Part shown: piece by piece, positions 28,100-36,206 of the stretch | Numbering within the stretch: position 1 is the stretch's first letter | How the letters are laid out: every line of letters starts with the position of its first letter | Assembly (NCBI RefSeq): GCF_039634785.1 | Contig: NZ_JBBIAB010000006.1 | Span: forward strand, 1 to 64,000 | DNA: 64,000 nt | From: Tistrella mobilis | GTDB lineage: Bacteria; Pseudomonadota; Alphaproteobacteria; Tistrellales; Tistrellaceae | Direction of reading: 5' to 3' | Program-made: the position numbers and the translations under genes | Notes under the pieces: model-generated | Database searches by the model: none | The model's input: the letters and a program-made list of their open reading frames with translations, nothing else | Told to the model about the DNA's origin: nothing

Positions 28100-28894
28100 A
28101 TGTGGACCAGAACGCTGTTTTCGCCCAAGATTTCGCTGCCGCGCAGCACCTCTCTGGGCCTCGGCACCGCATCGGTGCTGGCCATCGCCGGGCTGTGGTG
28201 CGGGCTCACCTATGGCGGGTTGACCCCGCCCGACTTTCTGGCCACCCCCGGCCAGGTGCTGGGGGCGGGGCTGGAGCGGATCCTGAACCTGTCGCTGTTC
28301 GGCCATATCGCCGCCAGCCTGCAGGTGATCCTGGCGGGCTTCCTTCTGGCCTCGGTGCTGGCGGTGCCGATCGGCATTCTGATGGGCAGTTTCCCGGCGG
28401 TGCAGGCGCTGGTGGAGCCGGTGACCGGCTTCATGCGCTACATCCCGATCTCGGCCCTGATCCCGCTGCTGATCCTGTGGATCGGCATCGGGGTGGAGCA
28501 GAAGATCATGGTGATCTTCCTCGGCACCTTCTTTCAGCAGCTGATCCTGATCTCGGACGTCTCGGCGCGGGTGAGCCGGGATCTGGTCGACTGCGCCTAT
28601 ACGCTGGGCGCCAGCCGCGGCCAGGTGGTGCGCCAGGTGCTGGTGCCCGCCTGCCTGCCCGGGGTGATGGACAATCTGCGCGTCACCATGGGCTGGGCCT
28701 GGACCTATCTGGTGGTGGCCGAGCTGGTCGCGGCCGATAGCGGGCTGGGCTACATGATCCTGAACGCCATGCGCGGCCTGTTCACCGATGTGATCCTGCT
28801 GGGCGTGCTGACCATCGGGCTGTTGGGGCTGATCACCGACGCCCTGTTCAAATGGCTGCGCCGGCGCCTGCTGCCCTGGGCCGCCGGGCTCTGA
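28100..28894 (+). CDS. ABC transporter permease, SsuC/TauC type
   Basis: A 264-residue inner-membrane protein with about six segments. The BPD-transport coupling loop near residue 175 reads CAYTLGASRGQVVRQVLVPA (the E-A-A loop in this class). ATG 28100 has GGAGGG upstream; a GTG at 28079 would add seven residues. It is the second gene of the ABC set. Confidence 0.88.
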   Translation: MWTRTLFSPKISLPRSTSLGLGTASVLAIAGLWCGLTYGGLTPPDFLATPGQVLGAGLERILNLSLFGHIAASLQVILAGFLLASVLAVPIGILMGSFPAVQALVEPVTGFMRYIPISALIPLLILWIGIGVEQKIMVIFLGTFFQQLILISDVSARVSRDLVDCAYTLGASRGQVVRQVLVPACLPGVMDNLRVTMGWAWTYLVVAELVAADSGLGYMILNAMRGLFTDVILLGVLTIGLLGLITDALFKWLRRRLLPWAAGL

Positions 28895-28988
28895 GCCGGC
28901 CCTTTCCTCCGAGACGGCCCCTTTCTCCGAGACGGCCCCCTTCCGCCGACCTGGCCCTTCCTGCGCTTCCGATCGGGTGGTGACCCCC

Positions 28989-29765
28989 ATGAGCCTGCTT
29001 GACATCGCGGATGTGTCCGTCCGCTTCCAGACCCGCGGCAAGCCCCCGGTGGTGGCGCTGGACGATGTGTCGCTGACCGTGCGCCCGGACACCTTCTCGG
29101 TGATCGTCGGCCCCTCGGGCTGCGGCAAATCCACCCTGCTGAGACTGGTGGCCGGGCTGGAACGCCCGGATGACGGCCGGATCACCCTGGACGGACGCCC
29201 GATCGACGGCCCCTCGCGGGAGCGGGGGATGGTGTTCCAGAGCTACACCCTGTTCCCCTGGCTGACGGTGCGCGAGAACGTGATGTTCGGGCCGAAGCTG
29301 GACGGCATGGCCAGGGCCGCGCGCGCCGCCATCGCCGACGAGCTGATCGAAGCGGTGCACCTGACCGGCTTCGGCGACGCCTATCCGACGGAACTGTCGG
29401 GCGGCATGCGCCAGCGCGTGGCCCTGGCCCGGGCGCTGGCCAACGACCCGCGCATTCTGCTGATGGACGAACCCTTCGGCGCGCTGGACAGCCAGACCCG
29501 CCAGGTGATGCAGGAACTGCTGCTGGAGATCTGGCAGCAGCGCCGCAAGACCGTGCTGTTCATCACCCACGACATCGACGAAGCGATCCTGCTGGGCGAC
29601 GATGTCCATGTGATGAGCGCGCGCCCCGGGCGCATCCGGTCGTCCATGGTGATCGACCTGCCCCGCCCGCGCGGCATCGACGCCCTGACCACGGGGGATT
29701 TCATGGGCTGGAAGAAGCGGATCCTGGGGCTGATGCATGCCGAGGCGGTGCGGGTGGCGGGGTGA
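28989..29765 (+). CDS. ABC transporter ATP-binding protein, SsuB/TauB type
   Basis: A 258-residue ATPase. Walker A is GPSGCGKST, the signature is LSGGMRQRVALARAL, Walker B is ILLMDEPFGALD, followed by the switch His in FITHDIDEA. ATG 28989 is preferred to the in-frame GTGs just upstream. The 94-base gap before it holds a short imperfect repeat (TCCGAGACGGCCCC twice, 28907-28940). It completes the transporter. Confidence 0.9.
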   Translation: MSLLDIADVSVRFQTRGKPPVVALDDVSLTVRPDTFSVIVGPSGCGKSTLLRLVAGLERPDDGRITLDGRPIDGPSRERGMVFQSYTLFPWLTVRENVMFGPKLDGMARAARAAIADELIEAVHLTGFGDAYPTELSGGMRQRVALARALANDPRILLMDEPFGALDSQTRQVMQELLLEIWQQRRKTVLFITHDIDEAILLGDDVHVMSARPGRIRSSMVIDLPRPRGIDALTTGDFMGWKKRILGLMHAEAVRVAG

Positions 29766-29857
29766 GGGTTGGGGGCCAGACCGTTTCGACAGCGATCCGG
29801 CGCGGACGACGAGCTATAGCCGGCTGCGCCGGACATATCCCTTGAAGTGTACTCCAT

Positions 29858-29869
29858 TTGTAATCACAA
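29858..29869. promoter_or_regulatory. Candidate toxin-antitoxin operator
   Basis: TTGT-AATC-ACAA is an inverted repeat 32 bases before the antitoxin start, within a TTGAAG-N17-CACAAT promoter-like stretch (29842-29870). DUF1778 antitoxins bind such dyads to repress their own operon. Confidence 0.4.
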
Positions 29870-29900
29870 TACAGGGAGCGTTCGGATAAGGAGAATGGCC

Positions 29901-30182
29901 ATGCCCCAGGCGGCGGACACCAAGGATGACCGGCTGCAGGTACGCCTCGACGCGGAGTCGAAGAGCCTGCTCCAGCGCGCGGCCCGCTACCGGCACAAGA
30001 CGGTCAGCCAGTTTGTCCTTGCGACGGCGCTGGAGGAAGCCGGGAAAGTCATCCGGGAGAACGAGATCGTCACCCTGTCCGGCCCGGATTGGACAGTGTT
30101 CTACGACGCGCTGACCAACCCGCCGGCGCCCAATGCGGCCTTGCGCGAGGCCTTCGCCAGGTACAAGAAGGCGACCGGATGA
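29901..30182 (+). CDS. DUF1778-type antitoxin
   Basis: A 93-residue protein with the ribbon-helix-helix N-terminus typical of DUF1778/TacA antitoxins (RLQVRLDAESKSLLQRAARY). The C-terminal tail, rich in Ala and Asn, would wrap the toxin. ATG 29901 is chosen because AAGGAG is seven bases upstream; ATG 29895 touches that site. The stop overlaps the start of the acetyltransferase gene (ATGA). Confidence 0.88.
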   Translation: MPQAADTKDDRLQVRLDAESKSLLQRAARYRHKTVSQFVLATALEEAGKVIRENEIVTLSGPDWTVFYDALTNPPAPNAALREAFARYKKATG

Positions 30183-30700
30183 GGCAGGCTCATGCGCCAT
30201 GGCAGATTGCGCCGCTCGATAGCAGGGTCCACGATCGGTCGGCCTTCTCGTGTGGTGCTCCTGAACTCGACCGTTACATTCGCGAACATGCTTCGCAGGA
30301 CGTGAAGCGGGATGTCGCCCGCGTTTTTGTGGCCATGCCTGCCGAGACGCTGACGGTCTGCGGCTACTACAGCCTGAGCGCCACCAGCTTTCGACGGGAT
30401 AACCTCCCGGCCGGGCAGGCGAAGCGCCTGCCAGGTTACCCCGTACCGGCTGCCCTGCTCGGCCGACTGGCCGTCGATGACGGCATGAAGGGCAGGGGGC
30501 TGGGCGCCTTCCTGCTCATGGACGCCCTGAACCGTATCCTGCTCGCGACGCAGACCCTCGCAGTCCACGCGGTGGTCGTCGATGCGAAAGACGACGCTGC
30601 CGCCGCGTTTTATCGTAAGTATGGGTTTATCTCGTTCATGGGCGAGAGCCGGCGGCTGTTCCTGCCGATGGCGACGATACGGACGTTGATTGACGCATAA
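30179..30700 (+). CDS. GNAT toxin (TacT/AtaT-like)
   Basis: A 173-residue GNAT acetyltransferase. The acetyl-CoA loop is seen in LLGRLAVDDGMKGRGLGAFL (R-x-x-G-x-G), followed by VVVDAKDDAAAAFYRKYGFI. Toxins of this class acetylate the amino group on aminoacyl-tRNA and stop translation; with a DUF1778 partner directly upstream, the assignment as a TacAT-type pair is firm. The pair lies directly before the mobile-element/CRISPR patch. Confidence 0.88.
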   Translation: MRQAHAPWQIAPLDSRVHDRSAFSCGAPELDRYIREHASQDVKRDVARVFVAMPAETLTVCGYYSLSATSFRRDNLPAGQAKRLPGYPVPAALLGRLAVDDGMKGRGLGAFLLMDALNRILLATQTLAVHAVVVDAKDDAAAAFYRKYGFISFMGESRRLFLPMATIRTLIDA

Positions 30701-30768
30701 GAGGCTTTGGGGGCCCGTCCGGAAAGTTGTCGGATTCGTTGTGAGTCTGCGCCGCGCCAGAGGAAAAG

Positions 30769-30965
30769 GTGAGCGGGCAGAATGTGGATGAAACCCGCCG
30801 GGTTCAGGGGCGGTCTGGTCTGAGATATCCAGGCGAGCTGACGGATGAAGACTGGTCGCTTGTCGCGCCGCTGATCCCGCCTGCGAAGCGGGGGCCGACA
30901 GCGCATGGTGGATGTCCGCGACGTCTTTACGTGTTTACGAGCGCGTCTGCCTGCTGGCACGCGAC
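30769..30965 (+). pseudogene. IS5-like transposase remnant, frameshifted, fused to the CRISPR array
   Basis: The stretch around 30820-30893 encodes RYPGELTDEDWSLVAPLIPP, the classic N-terminus of another IS5-type transposase group. After PPAKRG the match continues in a different frame as MVDVRDVF (from 30905), so there is a frameshift, and the sequence then runs into the decayed first CRISPR repeat at 30966. The catalytic DDE part is missing. Confidence 0.75.
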
Positions 30966-31955
30966 GTTTTAATCGGCGCACCGGCGAGGGTGCGACCGAG
31001 TGCGGCCGCGACCTGGGCGGCCGTCAACCTGTTTCGATCCACGCACCCGCAAGGGTGCGACCCGTGTGGCGGAATTTGGTAGACGCCGGGGACTTGTTTC
31101 AATCCACGCACCCGCAAGGGTGCGACGTAGCGCTCCCCGCTTACGCCGGGGAGACCTCGGGTTTCAATCCACGCACCCGCAAGGGTGCGACCTGCGGTCG
31201 CAGGTTGCCACCCAAATGACAGGTGTTTCAATCCACGCACCCGCAAGGGTGCGACGGTCCTTGCCGCGGCAAAGCGATGATCCGGAGCGGTTTCAATCCA
31301 CGCACCCGCAAGGGTGCGACGCGGACCGCATCGGGCGAGGTGCGGCCGCGGGTGGTTTCAATCCACGCACCCGCAAGGGTGCGACAGTAATCGTGGGGGG
31401 CGCGCCCGAGTTTCAATCCACGCACCCGCAAGGGTGCGACGAGCCGGGATACCCGGCTGCGTGGCCAGCCCTAGGTTTCAATCCACGCACCCGCAAGGGT
31501 GCGACTCGACGGGTCTGGATCGGGTGGCAGGACATCCAGTTTCAATCCACGCACCCGCAAGGGTGCGACCGCCGGCCGTGGTCCCGGTGGCCACGGAGGC
31601 GGCCGTTTCAATCCACGCACCCGCAAGGGTGCGACGGCACGCCGCAGGTGCTGGTCTCAGGGCTGGGCGTTTCAATCCACGCACCCGCAAGGGTGCGACT
31701 ACCGATCAGTGCCAAGATCCTGGACCTTGCCGTGTTTCAATCCACGCACCCGCAAGGGTGCGACGTCATTTATTCAACTGGCTGCAATCAATCCCCTGTT
31801 TCAATCCACGCACCCGCAAGGGTGCGACTCCGGGCAGTACGCTCAATTCGCCTCGTCAGCGTTTCAATCCACGCACCCGCAAGGGTGCGACGACATCATG
31901 ACCGACACCGCCACGCCCGCCGCTGTTTCAATCCACGCACCCGCAAGGGTGCGAC
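30966..31955 (-). CRISPR. CRISPR array, type I-C-like repeat, 16 repeats (one decayed), no cas genes in window
   Basis: The repeat is 31 bases and on the + strand begins GTTTCAATCCACGCACC and ends AAGGGTGCGAC. Repeat starts: 31031 (one mismatch, A6G), 31096, 31161, 31225, 31290, 31355, 31410, 31475, 31539, 31605, 31669, 31734, 31798, 31861, 31925. The copy at 30966-30996 has five mismatches. There are fifteen spacers of 32-35 bases, except one of 24 (31386-31409). Read on the minus strand the repeat ends in ATTGAAAC, the usual type I-C/I-B-like 3' tag, so transcription should run leftward with the leader to the right; the decayed repeat at the left is then the oldest end. Confidence 0.97.
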
Positions 31956-32229
31956 TCACCCCTTCTTAATACCCTGAATCCGGGGCCGGAAAAAGGCGAT
32001 CAGCGCGAACCTTCTCAGGATGTCATTCCTTGGTATGAACATGATGATTTTGTGAAATTTAAGTGATTGAAAATTGGTGAGAATTTTTTCCGCGAACCTC
32101 CCGGGGTTTTTACGGGAGCTTGGGGTTCGCGGGCGAGGCGGGGTGGGTCCGGGGGGGGGCGGCGGCTTGGGGCGGCTGTCGGGGCAGGCGGCAGGTGGTT
32201 CGACGGTCTTCGTGCGGAGACGAACCTGG
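31956..32229 (-). promoter_or_regulatory. Probable CRISPR leader (AT-rich part near 31956-32100)
   Basis: Immediately right of the last repeat the sequence becomes AT-rich (for example 32025-32092), as leaders are. This is the expected leader side from the repeat orientation. From 32120 on it becomes an unusual G-rich run (a stretch of nine G at 32151-32159). No gene is seen here. Confidence 0.5.
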
Positions 32230-32249
32230 ATCCCGGCCTTCGCCGGGAT
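32230..32249. repeat. REP-like hairpin, 'VIPAKAGIQ' class
   Basis: ATCCCGGC-CTTC-GCCGGGAT is a perfect hairpin followed by GACGG. This is the widely dispersed extragenic element whose chance translation reads VIPAKAGIQ. Reading frames through 31956-32461 owe their apparent protein sequence to it and are not genes. The rest, to 32513, holds nothing recognisable. Confidence 0.65.
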
Positions 32250-32513
32250 GACGGTATAAATATTGGGAGAGAACTGGCAGGCGTTGAGCCCGACAGGGCT
32301 GTCAGAATAATGAGGGGAAAGTAAGTATCTGACGGGCACACGGGGATCATGCTGAGTGGCCGGGCCTCGTGCATATTTGTATGCGAGAGATATAATAAAG
32401 TTTCCATGACCGGCGCAAATGGTCGTGCCTTCAAACTCCCCCTCTTCCAACCTTTTGTCAAGGGCGGCCTGTGGCGGCGCTGTCCGGGGGGAGGGCGGGA
32501 AAGGCCCGCGGCG

Positions 32514-33431
32514 TCACCCCGCTTCCGCGCCGAAGGCTTCCATATGGCGGGCCATGAGGTCGGCGACGGCGCGGACGGCGCCGGTGCGGGGGCGGCCGGA
32601 GCGGACGACGATGCGGGAGGGGACGTGGGCCAGCGGGGTGTCGGTCAGCGGGATGGCGTGGACCTCGCCGCGGCGGAGCTGGCGGGAGACGGCGAAGGCC
32701 GGCAGATAGGTGATGCCGGCGCCGCCGAGCACGAAATGCATGGCGACGTTGATCGAGTCGGTCACGAGTTTGGGCCGGATGCGCAGGCCCGAGGCGGCCT
32801 CTGCCCCTGCGATCAGCTTGCGGACGCCGAAGGTTTCGGCGAGCAGTGCCGCCGGCTGGTCGAGGGTTTCGGCCAGCTGGCAGCTGTCGCGGCCGGCAAG
32901 CGCGTGGCCGGGCGGCACCAGAACGCAGAGCGGCTTGTCCGCCTCTGCCAGCACGTCGAGTTCGGGCAGGCGCGGCGGGTTGAAGACCAGGCCGATATCA
33001 TAGGCATCCTTCAGGATGCCCTGCATCATCCGGTCGGTGCCGCCGACATCGATCGAGAGCTGCACCTCGGGATAGGTGCGGGCCAGCGCCGAGACCGCGT
33101 GATGCATAAGGTCGACCACGAAGCCCTCGCCGGTGATGACATGCACCCGGCCGGCGATGCCGCCCTTGGCGGCGGCGAGTTCGGCGGCGAAACCGTCGTC
33201 GAGTTCCAGCCGGCGGCGGGCATGGCCGGCGACCAGGCGGCCGGCTTCGGTGAAGCGGATGCCCTGTTTGGTGCGCTCCATCAGCAGCACGCCCAGATCG
33301 GCTTCGAGCCCGGCCACCTGACGGCTGATCGCCGAGGGCGCGATGTGCAGCCCGTCGGCGGCCGCCCGGATCGAGCCCGCTTCGAACACCGCCAGGAAAT
33401 AGCGCAGCGGCTTGTCGTCGATCCGCAGCAT
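32514..33431 (-). CDS. LysR-family transcriptional regulator
   Basis: A 305-residue protein. The LysR helix-turn-helix occupies residues 5-65 (SIRAAADGLHIAPSAISRQV), followed by the two-lobed effector domain. ATG 33431 is chosen because the family N-terminus (LRIDDKPLRYFLAVFEAGS) begins there; longer starts add atypical sequence. It is divergent from the hydroxyacid dehydrogenase gene at 33706 and is its likely regulator. Confidence 0.87.
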   Translation of the reverse strand: MLRIDDKPLRYFLAVFEAGSIRAAADGLHIAPSAISRQVAGLEADLGVLLMERTKQGIRFTEAGRLVAGHARRRLELDDGFAAELAAAKGGIAGRVHVITGEGFVVDLMHHAVSALARTYPEVQLSIDVGGTDRMMQGILKDAYDIGLVFNPPRLPELDVLAEADKPLCVLVPPGHALAGRDSCQLAETLDQPAALLAETFGVRKLIAGAEAASGLRIRPKLVTDSINVAMHFVLGGAGITYLPAFAVSRQLRRGEVHAIPLTDTPLAHVPSRIVVRSGRPRTGAVRAVADLMARHMEAFGAEAG

Positions 33432-33705
33432 GATCCCCGTTCTCCTGATCCTGTCGCGACCGGCATGCATGGTTGCCGGCCGGGTGACGAAACCCGTCGC
33501 CGTCCGTTGCCATAACGGCAACGCGCCGTTCCGGCAATAGCGCTTGAGCGGGGGGCGGGCGCGCGCTCATTTTCGGGGGGCGGACAGCCGGAAAACATCC
33601 CCCGCCCGGAGGTCCGCGCAAGATCATGAGGCAGGCGGCCCAAGTGATGGCCGGCCCGGCCGATGCTACCTCTCCCCCCGCCATCGAGATTTCAGGAGTG
33701 ACGAC

Positions 33706-34572
33706 ATGACCGACCGACGGGTCGCCGTCATCGGCCTCGGCAATATGGGCGCCGCCATGGCGGCCACGCTGGCGAAGGCCGGCTTCGCGGTCACCGGCTA
33801 TGATCCGGCGCCCGATGCCGAAGCCCGCGCCGGGGCGGCCGGCATCGCGCTGGCGGCAAGCCCCGCCGCGGCCTTTGCCGCCGCAGAGATCGCCGTTCTG
33901 TCGCTGCCGATGGCCGCGCATGTCGAGGCGGTGCTGGCGGGGGAGGGCGGTCTTCTGGCCGCCAGCCTTACCGGACGGCTGGTGATCGACACCACGACGT
34001 CGGAGCCCGCGGTGACCCGGCGGCTGGCGGCGGCGCTGGCGGCGGCCGGCCATGCCCTGGTCGATGCCCCGGTCTCGGGCGGGCCGGCGGGGGCGGCGGC
34101 CGGCACGCTGACCATGATGGTCGGCGGTGCGGCGGCCGATATCGACCGCGCCCGGCCGGTGCTGGAGGCGCTGTCGGCGAAGATCTCGCTGTGCGGCGCG
34201 GTGGGGGCCGGCCATGTGGTCAAGCTGGTCAACAACCTGCTCTGTGCCGCGCATCTGCTGACCGTGTCGGAAGCGGTGCGGATGGGCGTCGCCGCCGGGG
34301 TCGAGGCCGACACTTTGATCGGGGCGCTGAACGCCGGATCAGGCCGGGCCGGCGTGTCGGAGGTGAACTTCCCGCGCTGGATCCTGTCGGGCAGTTTCGA
34401 CAGCGGCTTCACCATGGGGCTGATGCGCAAGGATGTGCGCCTGGCCGAGGCGCTGGCGGCAGAGACCGGCCAGGCCATGCCGCTGCTGGAGGTGGCGGGG
34501 CGGCTCTGGCGCGAGAGTGCCGCCGGCCTGGCCGATGGCGAGGATTTCAACCGCATTGCCGCGCTCGACTGA
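33706..34572 (+). CDS. NAD(P)-dependent beta-hydroxyacid dehydrogenase (3-hydroxyisobutyrate dehydrogenase family)
   Basis: A 288-residue enzyme. Motifs in order: VAVIGLGNMGAAMAATLAKA (Rossmann), DAPVSGGPAGAAAGTLTMMV (substrate loop), GAGHVVKLVNNLL (catalytic Lys), and a C-terminal helical domain. Members oxidise 3-hydroxyisobutyrate, tartronate semialdehyde and relatives. AGGAG precedes ATG 33706. It is followed after 16 bases by an aldehyde dehydrogenase, a natural partner for taking a hydroxyacid/semialdehyde to an acid. Confidence 0.88.
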   Translation: MTDRRVAVIGLGNMGAAMAATLAKAGFAVTGYDPAPDAEARAGAAGIALAASPAAAFAAAEIAVLSLPMAAHVEAVLAGEGGLLAASLTGRLVIDTTTSEPAVTRRLAAALAAAGHALVDAPVSGGPAGAAAGTLTMMVGGAAADIDRARPVLEALSAKISLCGAVGAGHVVKLVNNLLCAAHLLTVSEAVRMGVAAGVEADTLIGALNAGSGRAGVSEVNFPRWILSGSFDSGFTMGLMRKDVRLAEALAAETGQAMPLLEVAGRLWRESAAGLADGEDFNRIAALD

Positions 34573-34588
34573 CCCGGGAGCCCGAGAG

Positions 34589-36148
34589 ATGACCGAGATG
34601 ACAGCCCATCGCCCGGCCGACAGCACGGCCGAGATCCGCGCCATCTTTGCCCGCCTGACCGGTTCCGACCGGATCGGCAGCTTCGTCGACGGCCGGGTGG
34701 TCGATGGCGAAGGCGAGGCGCTGCCCCTGATCGACCCCGCCACCGGCCGCCTGGTGCTGAGCCTGGCCGATGGCGGCGCGGCGCTGGTGGACGAGGCGGC
34801 GGCCGCGGCCCTGGCCGGCCAGACCGCCTGGGCGGGGCTGACCCATGCCGCGCGCGGCCGGGTGCTGTGGGCGGCGGCCCAGGCGGTGCGGGCGCGGATC
34901 GAGGATTTCGCCCGGCTGGAAAGCCTGACCGCCGGCAAGCCGCTGCGCGACACCCGCGCCGAGGCGACCAAGGTCGCCGAGATGTTCGAATATTATGCCG
35001 GCTGGGCCGACAAGCTGCACGGCGCGGTGATCCCCGTGCCGACCAGCCATCTGAACTATACCCGCTACGAGCCGTATGGCGTGGTGGTGCAGATCACGCC
35101 CTGGAATGCGCCGATCTTCACCGCCGGCTGGCAGCTGGCCCCGGCGCTGGCGACCGGCAATGCCGTGCTGCTGAAGCCGTCGGAGCTGACGCCGCTGACC
35201 TCGGTGGCGCTGGGCGCGGTGATCACGGAAGCCGGCGTGCCGGCGGGGGCCGTGAACGTGCTGATCGGTGCCGGCCACACCGTCGGGGCGGCGGCGATCG
35301 CGCATCCGGCCTGTGCGAAGGTGGTGTTCGTGGGCTCGCCCCAGACCGGTGCCCGCATCGCGGCGCAGGCGGCGGCACGGGTGGTGCCCTGCGTTCTGGA
35401 GCTGGGCGGCAAATCGGCCAATATCGTCTTCGCCGATGCCGATCTGGACCGGGCGGTTCTGGGCGCCCAGGCGGCGATCTTCTCGGGCGCCGGCCAGTCC
35501 TGCGTGGCCGGATCGCGGCTGCTGGTCGACCGGCGGGTGCATGACCGGGTGGTGGCGCGGCTGGCCGAGGCGGCCGGCCGGATCCCGATCGGCGACCCGC
35601 TGGACCCCGCCACCCAGATCGGCCCGATCGTGAGCGGCGCCCAGCATGCCCGGATCGGCGAGCTGGTCGGCCGCGGACTGGCGCAGGGTGCCCGCGCGGC
35701 CGCAGGCGCCGGGCGGCCGGCAGGGCTGGCCGGCGGCGGGCTGGAAGACGGTTTCTTCTATGCCCCGACCGTGCTGGCCGGGGTTGCCAACAGCATGGAG
35801 GTGGCGCGCGAAGAGATCTTCGGGCCGGTGGTCTCGGTGATCCCCTTCGACGACGAGGCCGAGGCGGTGGCGATCGCCAATGACAGCCGTTTCGGCCTGG
35901 CCGGCGCGGTCTGGACGCAGGATGTCGGCCGGGCGCACCGGGTGGCGGCGGCGGTGAAGGCCGGCACCTTCTGGATCAACGGCTACAAGACCATCGGCGT
36001 GATGTCGCCCTTCGGCGGCTTCGGCGAGAGCGGCTATGGCCGCTCCAGCGGCTATGAAGGCCTGCTGGAATATGTGCGGGTGAAGAGCGTGTGGGTCGAG
36101 ACCGCGGCCAGCGCCGTGCCCGCCTTCGGCTACGCCCCGCCGGCCTGA
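34589..36148 (+). CDS. NAD(P)-dependent aldehyde dehydrogenase
   Basis: A 519-residue enzyme of the ALDH superfamily. Visible: VQITPWNAPIFTAGWQLAPA, the catalytic Glu in LELGGKSANIVFADADLDRA, the catalytic Cys in GAGQSCVAG, and EEIFGPVVSV. The closing FGGFGESGYGRSSGYEGLLE is typical of the family. It is cotranscribed with the hydroxyacid dehydrogenase and followed by a strong terminator. Substrate unknown. Confidence 0.92.
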   Translation: MTEMTAHRPADSTAEIRAIFARLTGSDRIGSFVDGRVVDGEGEALPLIDPATGRLVLSLADGGAALVDEAAAAALAGQTAWAGLTHAARGRVLWAAAQAVRARIEDFARLESLTAGKPLRDTRAEATKVAEMFEYYAGWADKLHGAVIPVPTSHLNYTRYEPYGVVVQITPWNAPIFTAGWQLAPALATGNAVLLKPSELTPLTSVALGAVITEAGVPAGAVNVLIGAGHTVGAAAIAHPACAKVVFVGSPQTGARIAAQAAARVVPCVLELGGKSANIVFADADLDRAVLGAQAAIFSGAGQSCVAGSRLLVDRRVHDRVVARLAEAAGRIPIGDPLDPATQIGPIVSGAQHARIGELVGRGLAQGARAAAGAGRPAGLAGGGLEDGFFYAPTVLAGVANSMEVAREEIFGPVVSVIPFDDEAEAVAIANDSRFGLAGAVWTQDVGRAHRVAAAVKAGTFWINGYKTIGVMSPFGGFGESGYGRSSGYEGLLEYVRVKSVWVETAASAVPAFGYAPPA

Positions 36149-36157
36149 CCACAGGCG

Positions 36158-36187
36158 ACCGCCCGCCCCGGAAGGGGCGGGCGGTTT
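36158..36187 (+). terminator. Terminator after the dehydrogenase pair
   Basis: ACCGCCCGCCCC (36158-36169) pairs perfectly with GGGGCGGGCGGT (36174-36185) around a GGAA loop, followed by TTTCCC. It lies between convergent genes and may serve both strands. Confidence 0.85.
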
Positions 36188-36206
36188 CCCGGTTAACAGG
36201 CCGTTC

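Noticed and set aside
31000-31977. Open frames repeating QSTHPQGCD or SIHAPARVR
   Set aside because: These are translations of the CRISPR repeats, not proteins.
32015-32461. Minus-strand frames of about 150-165 codons
   Set aside because: They contain the VIPAKAGIQ-type translation of a REP-like element and otherwise show no protein character.
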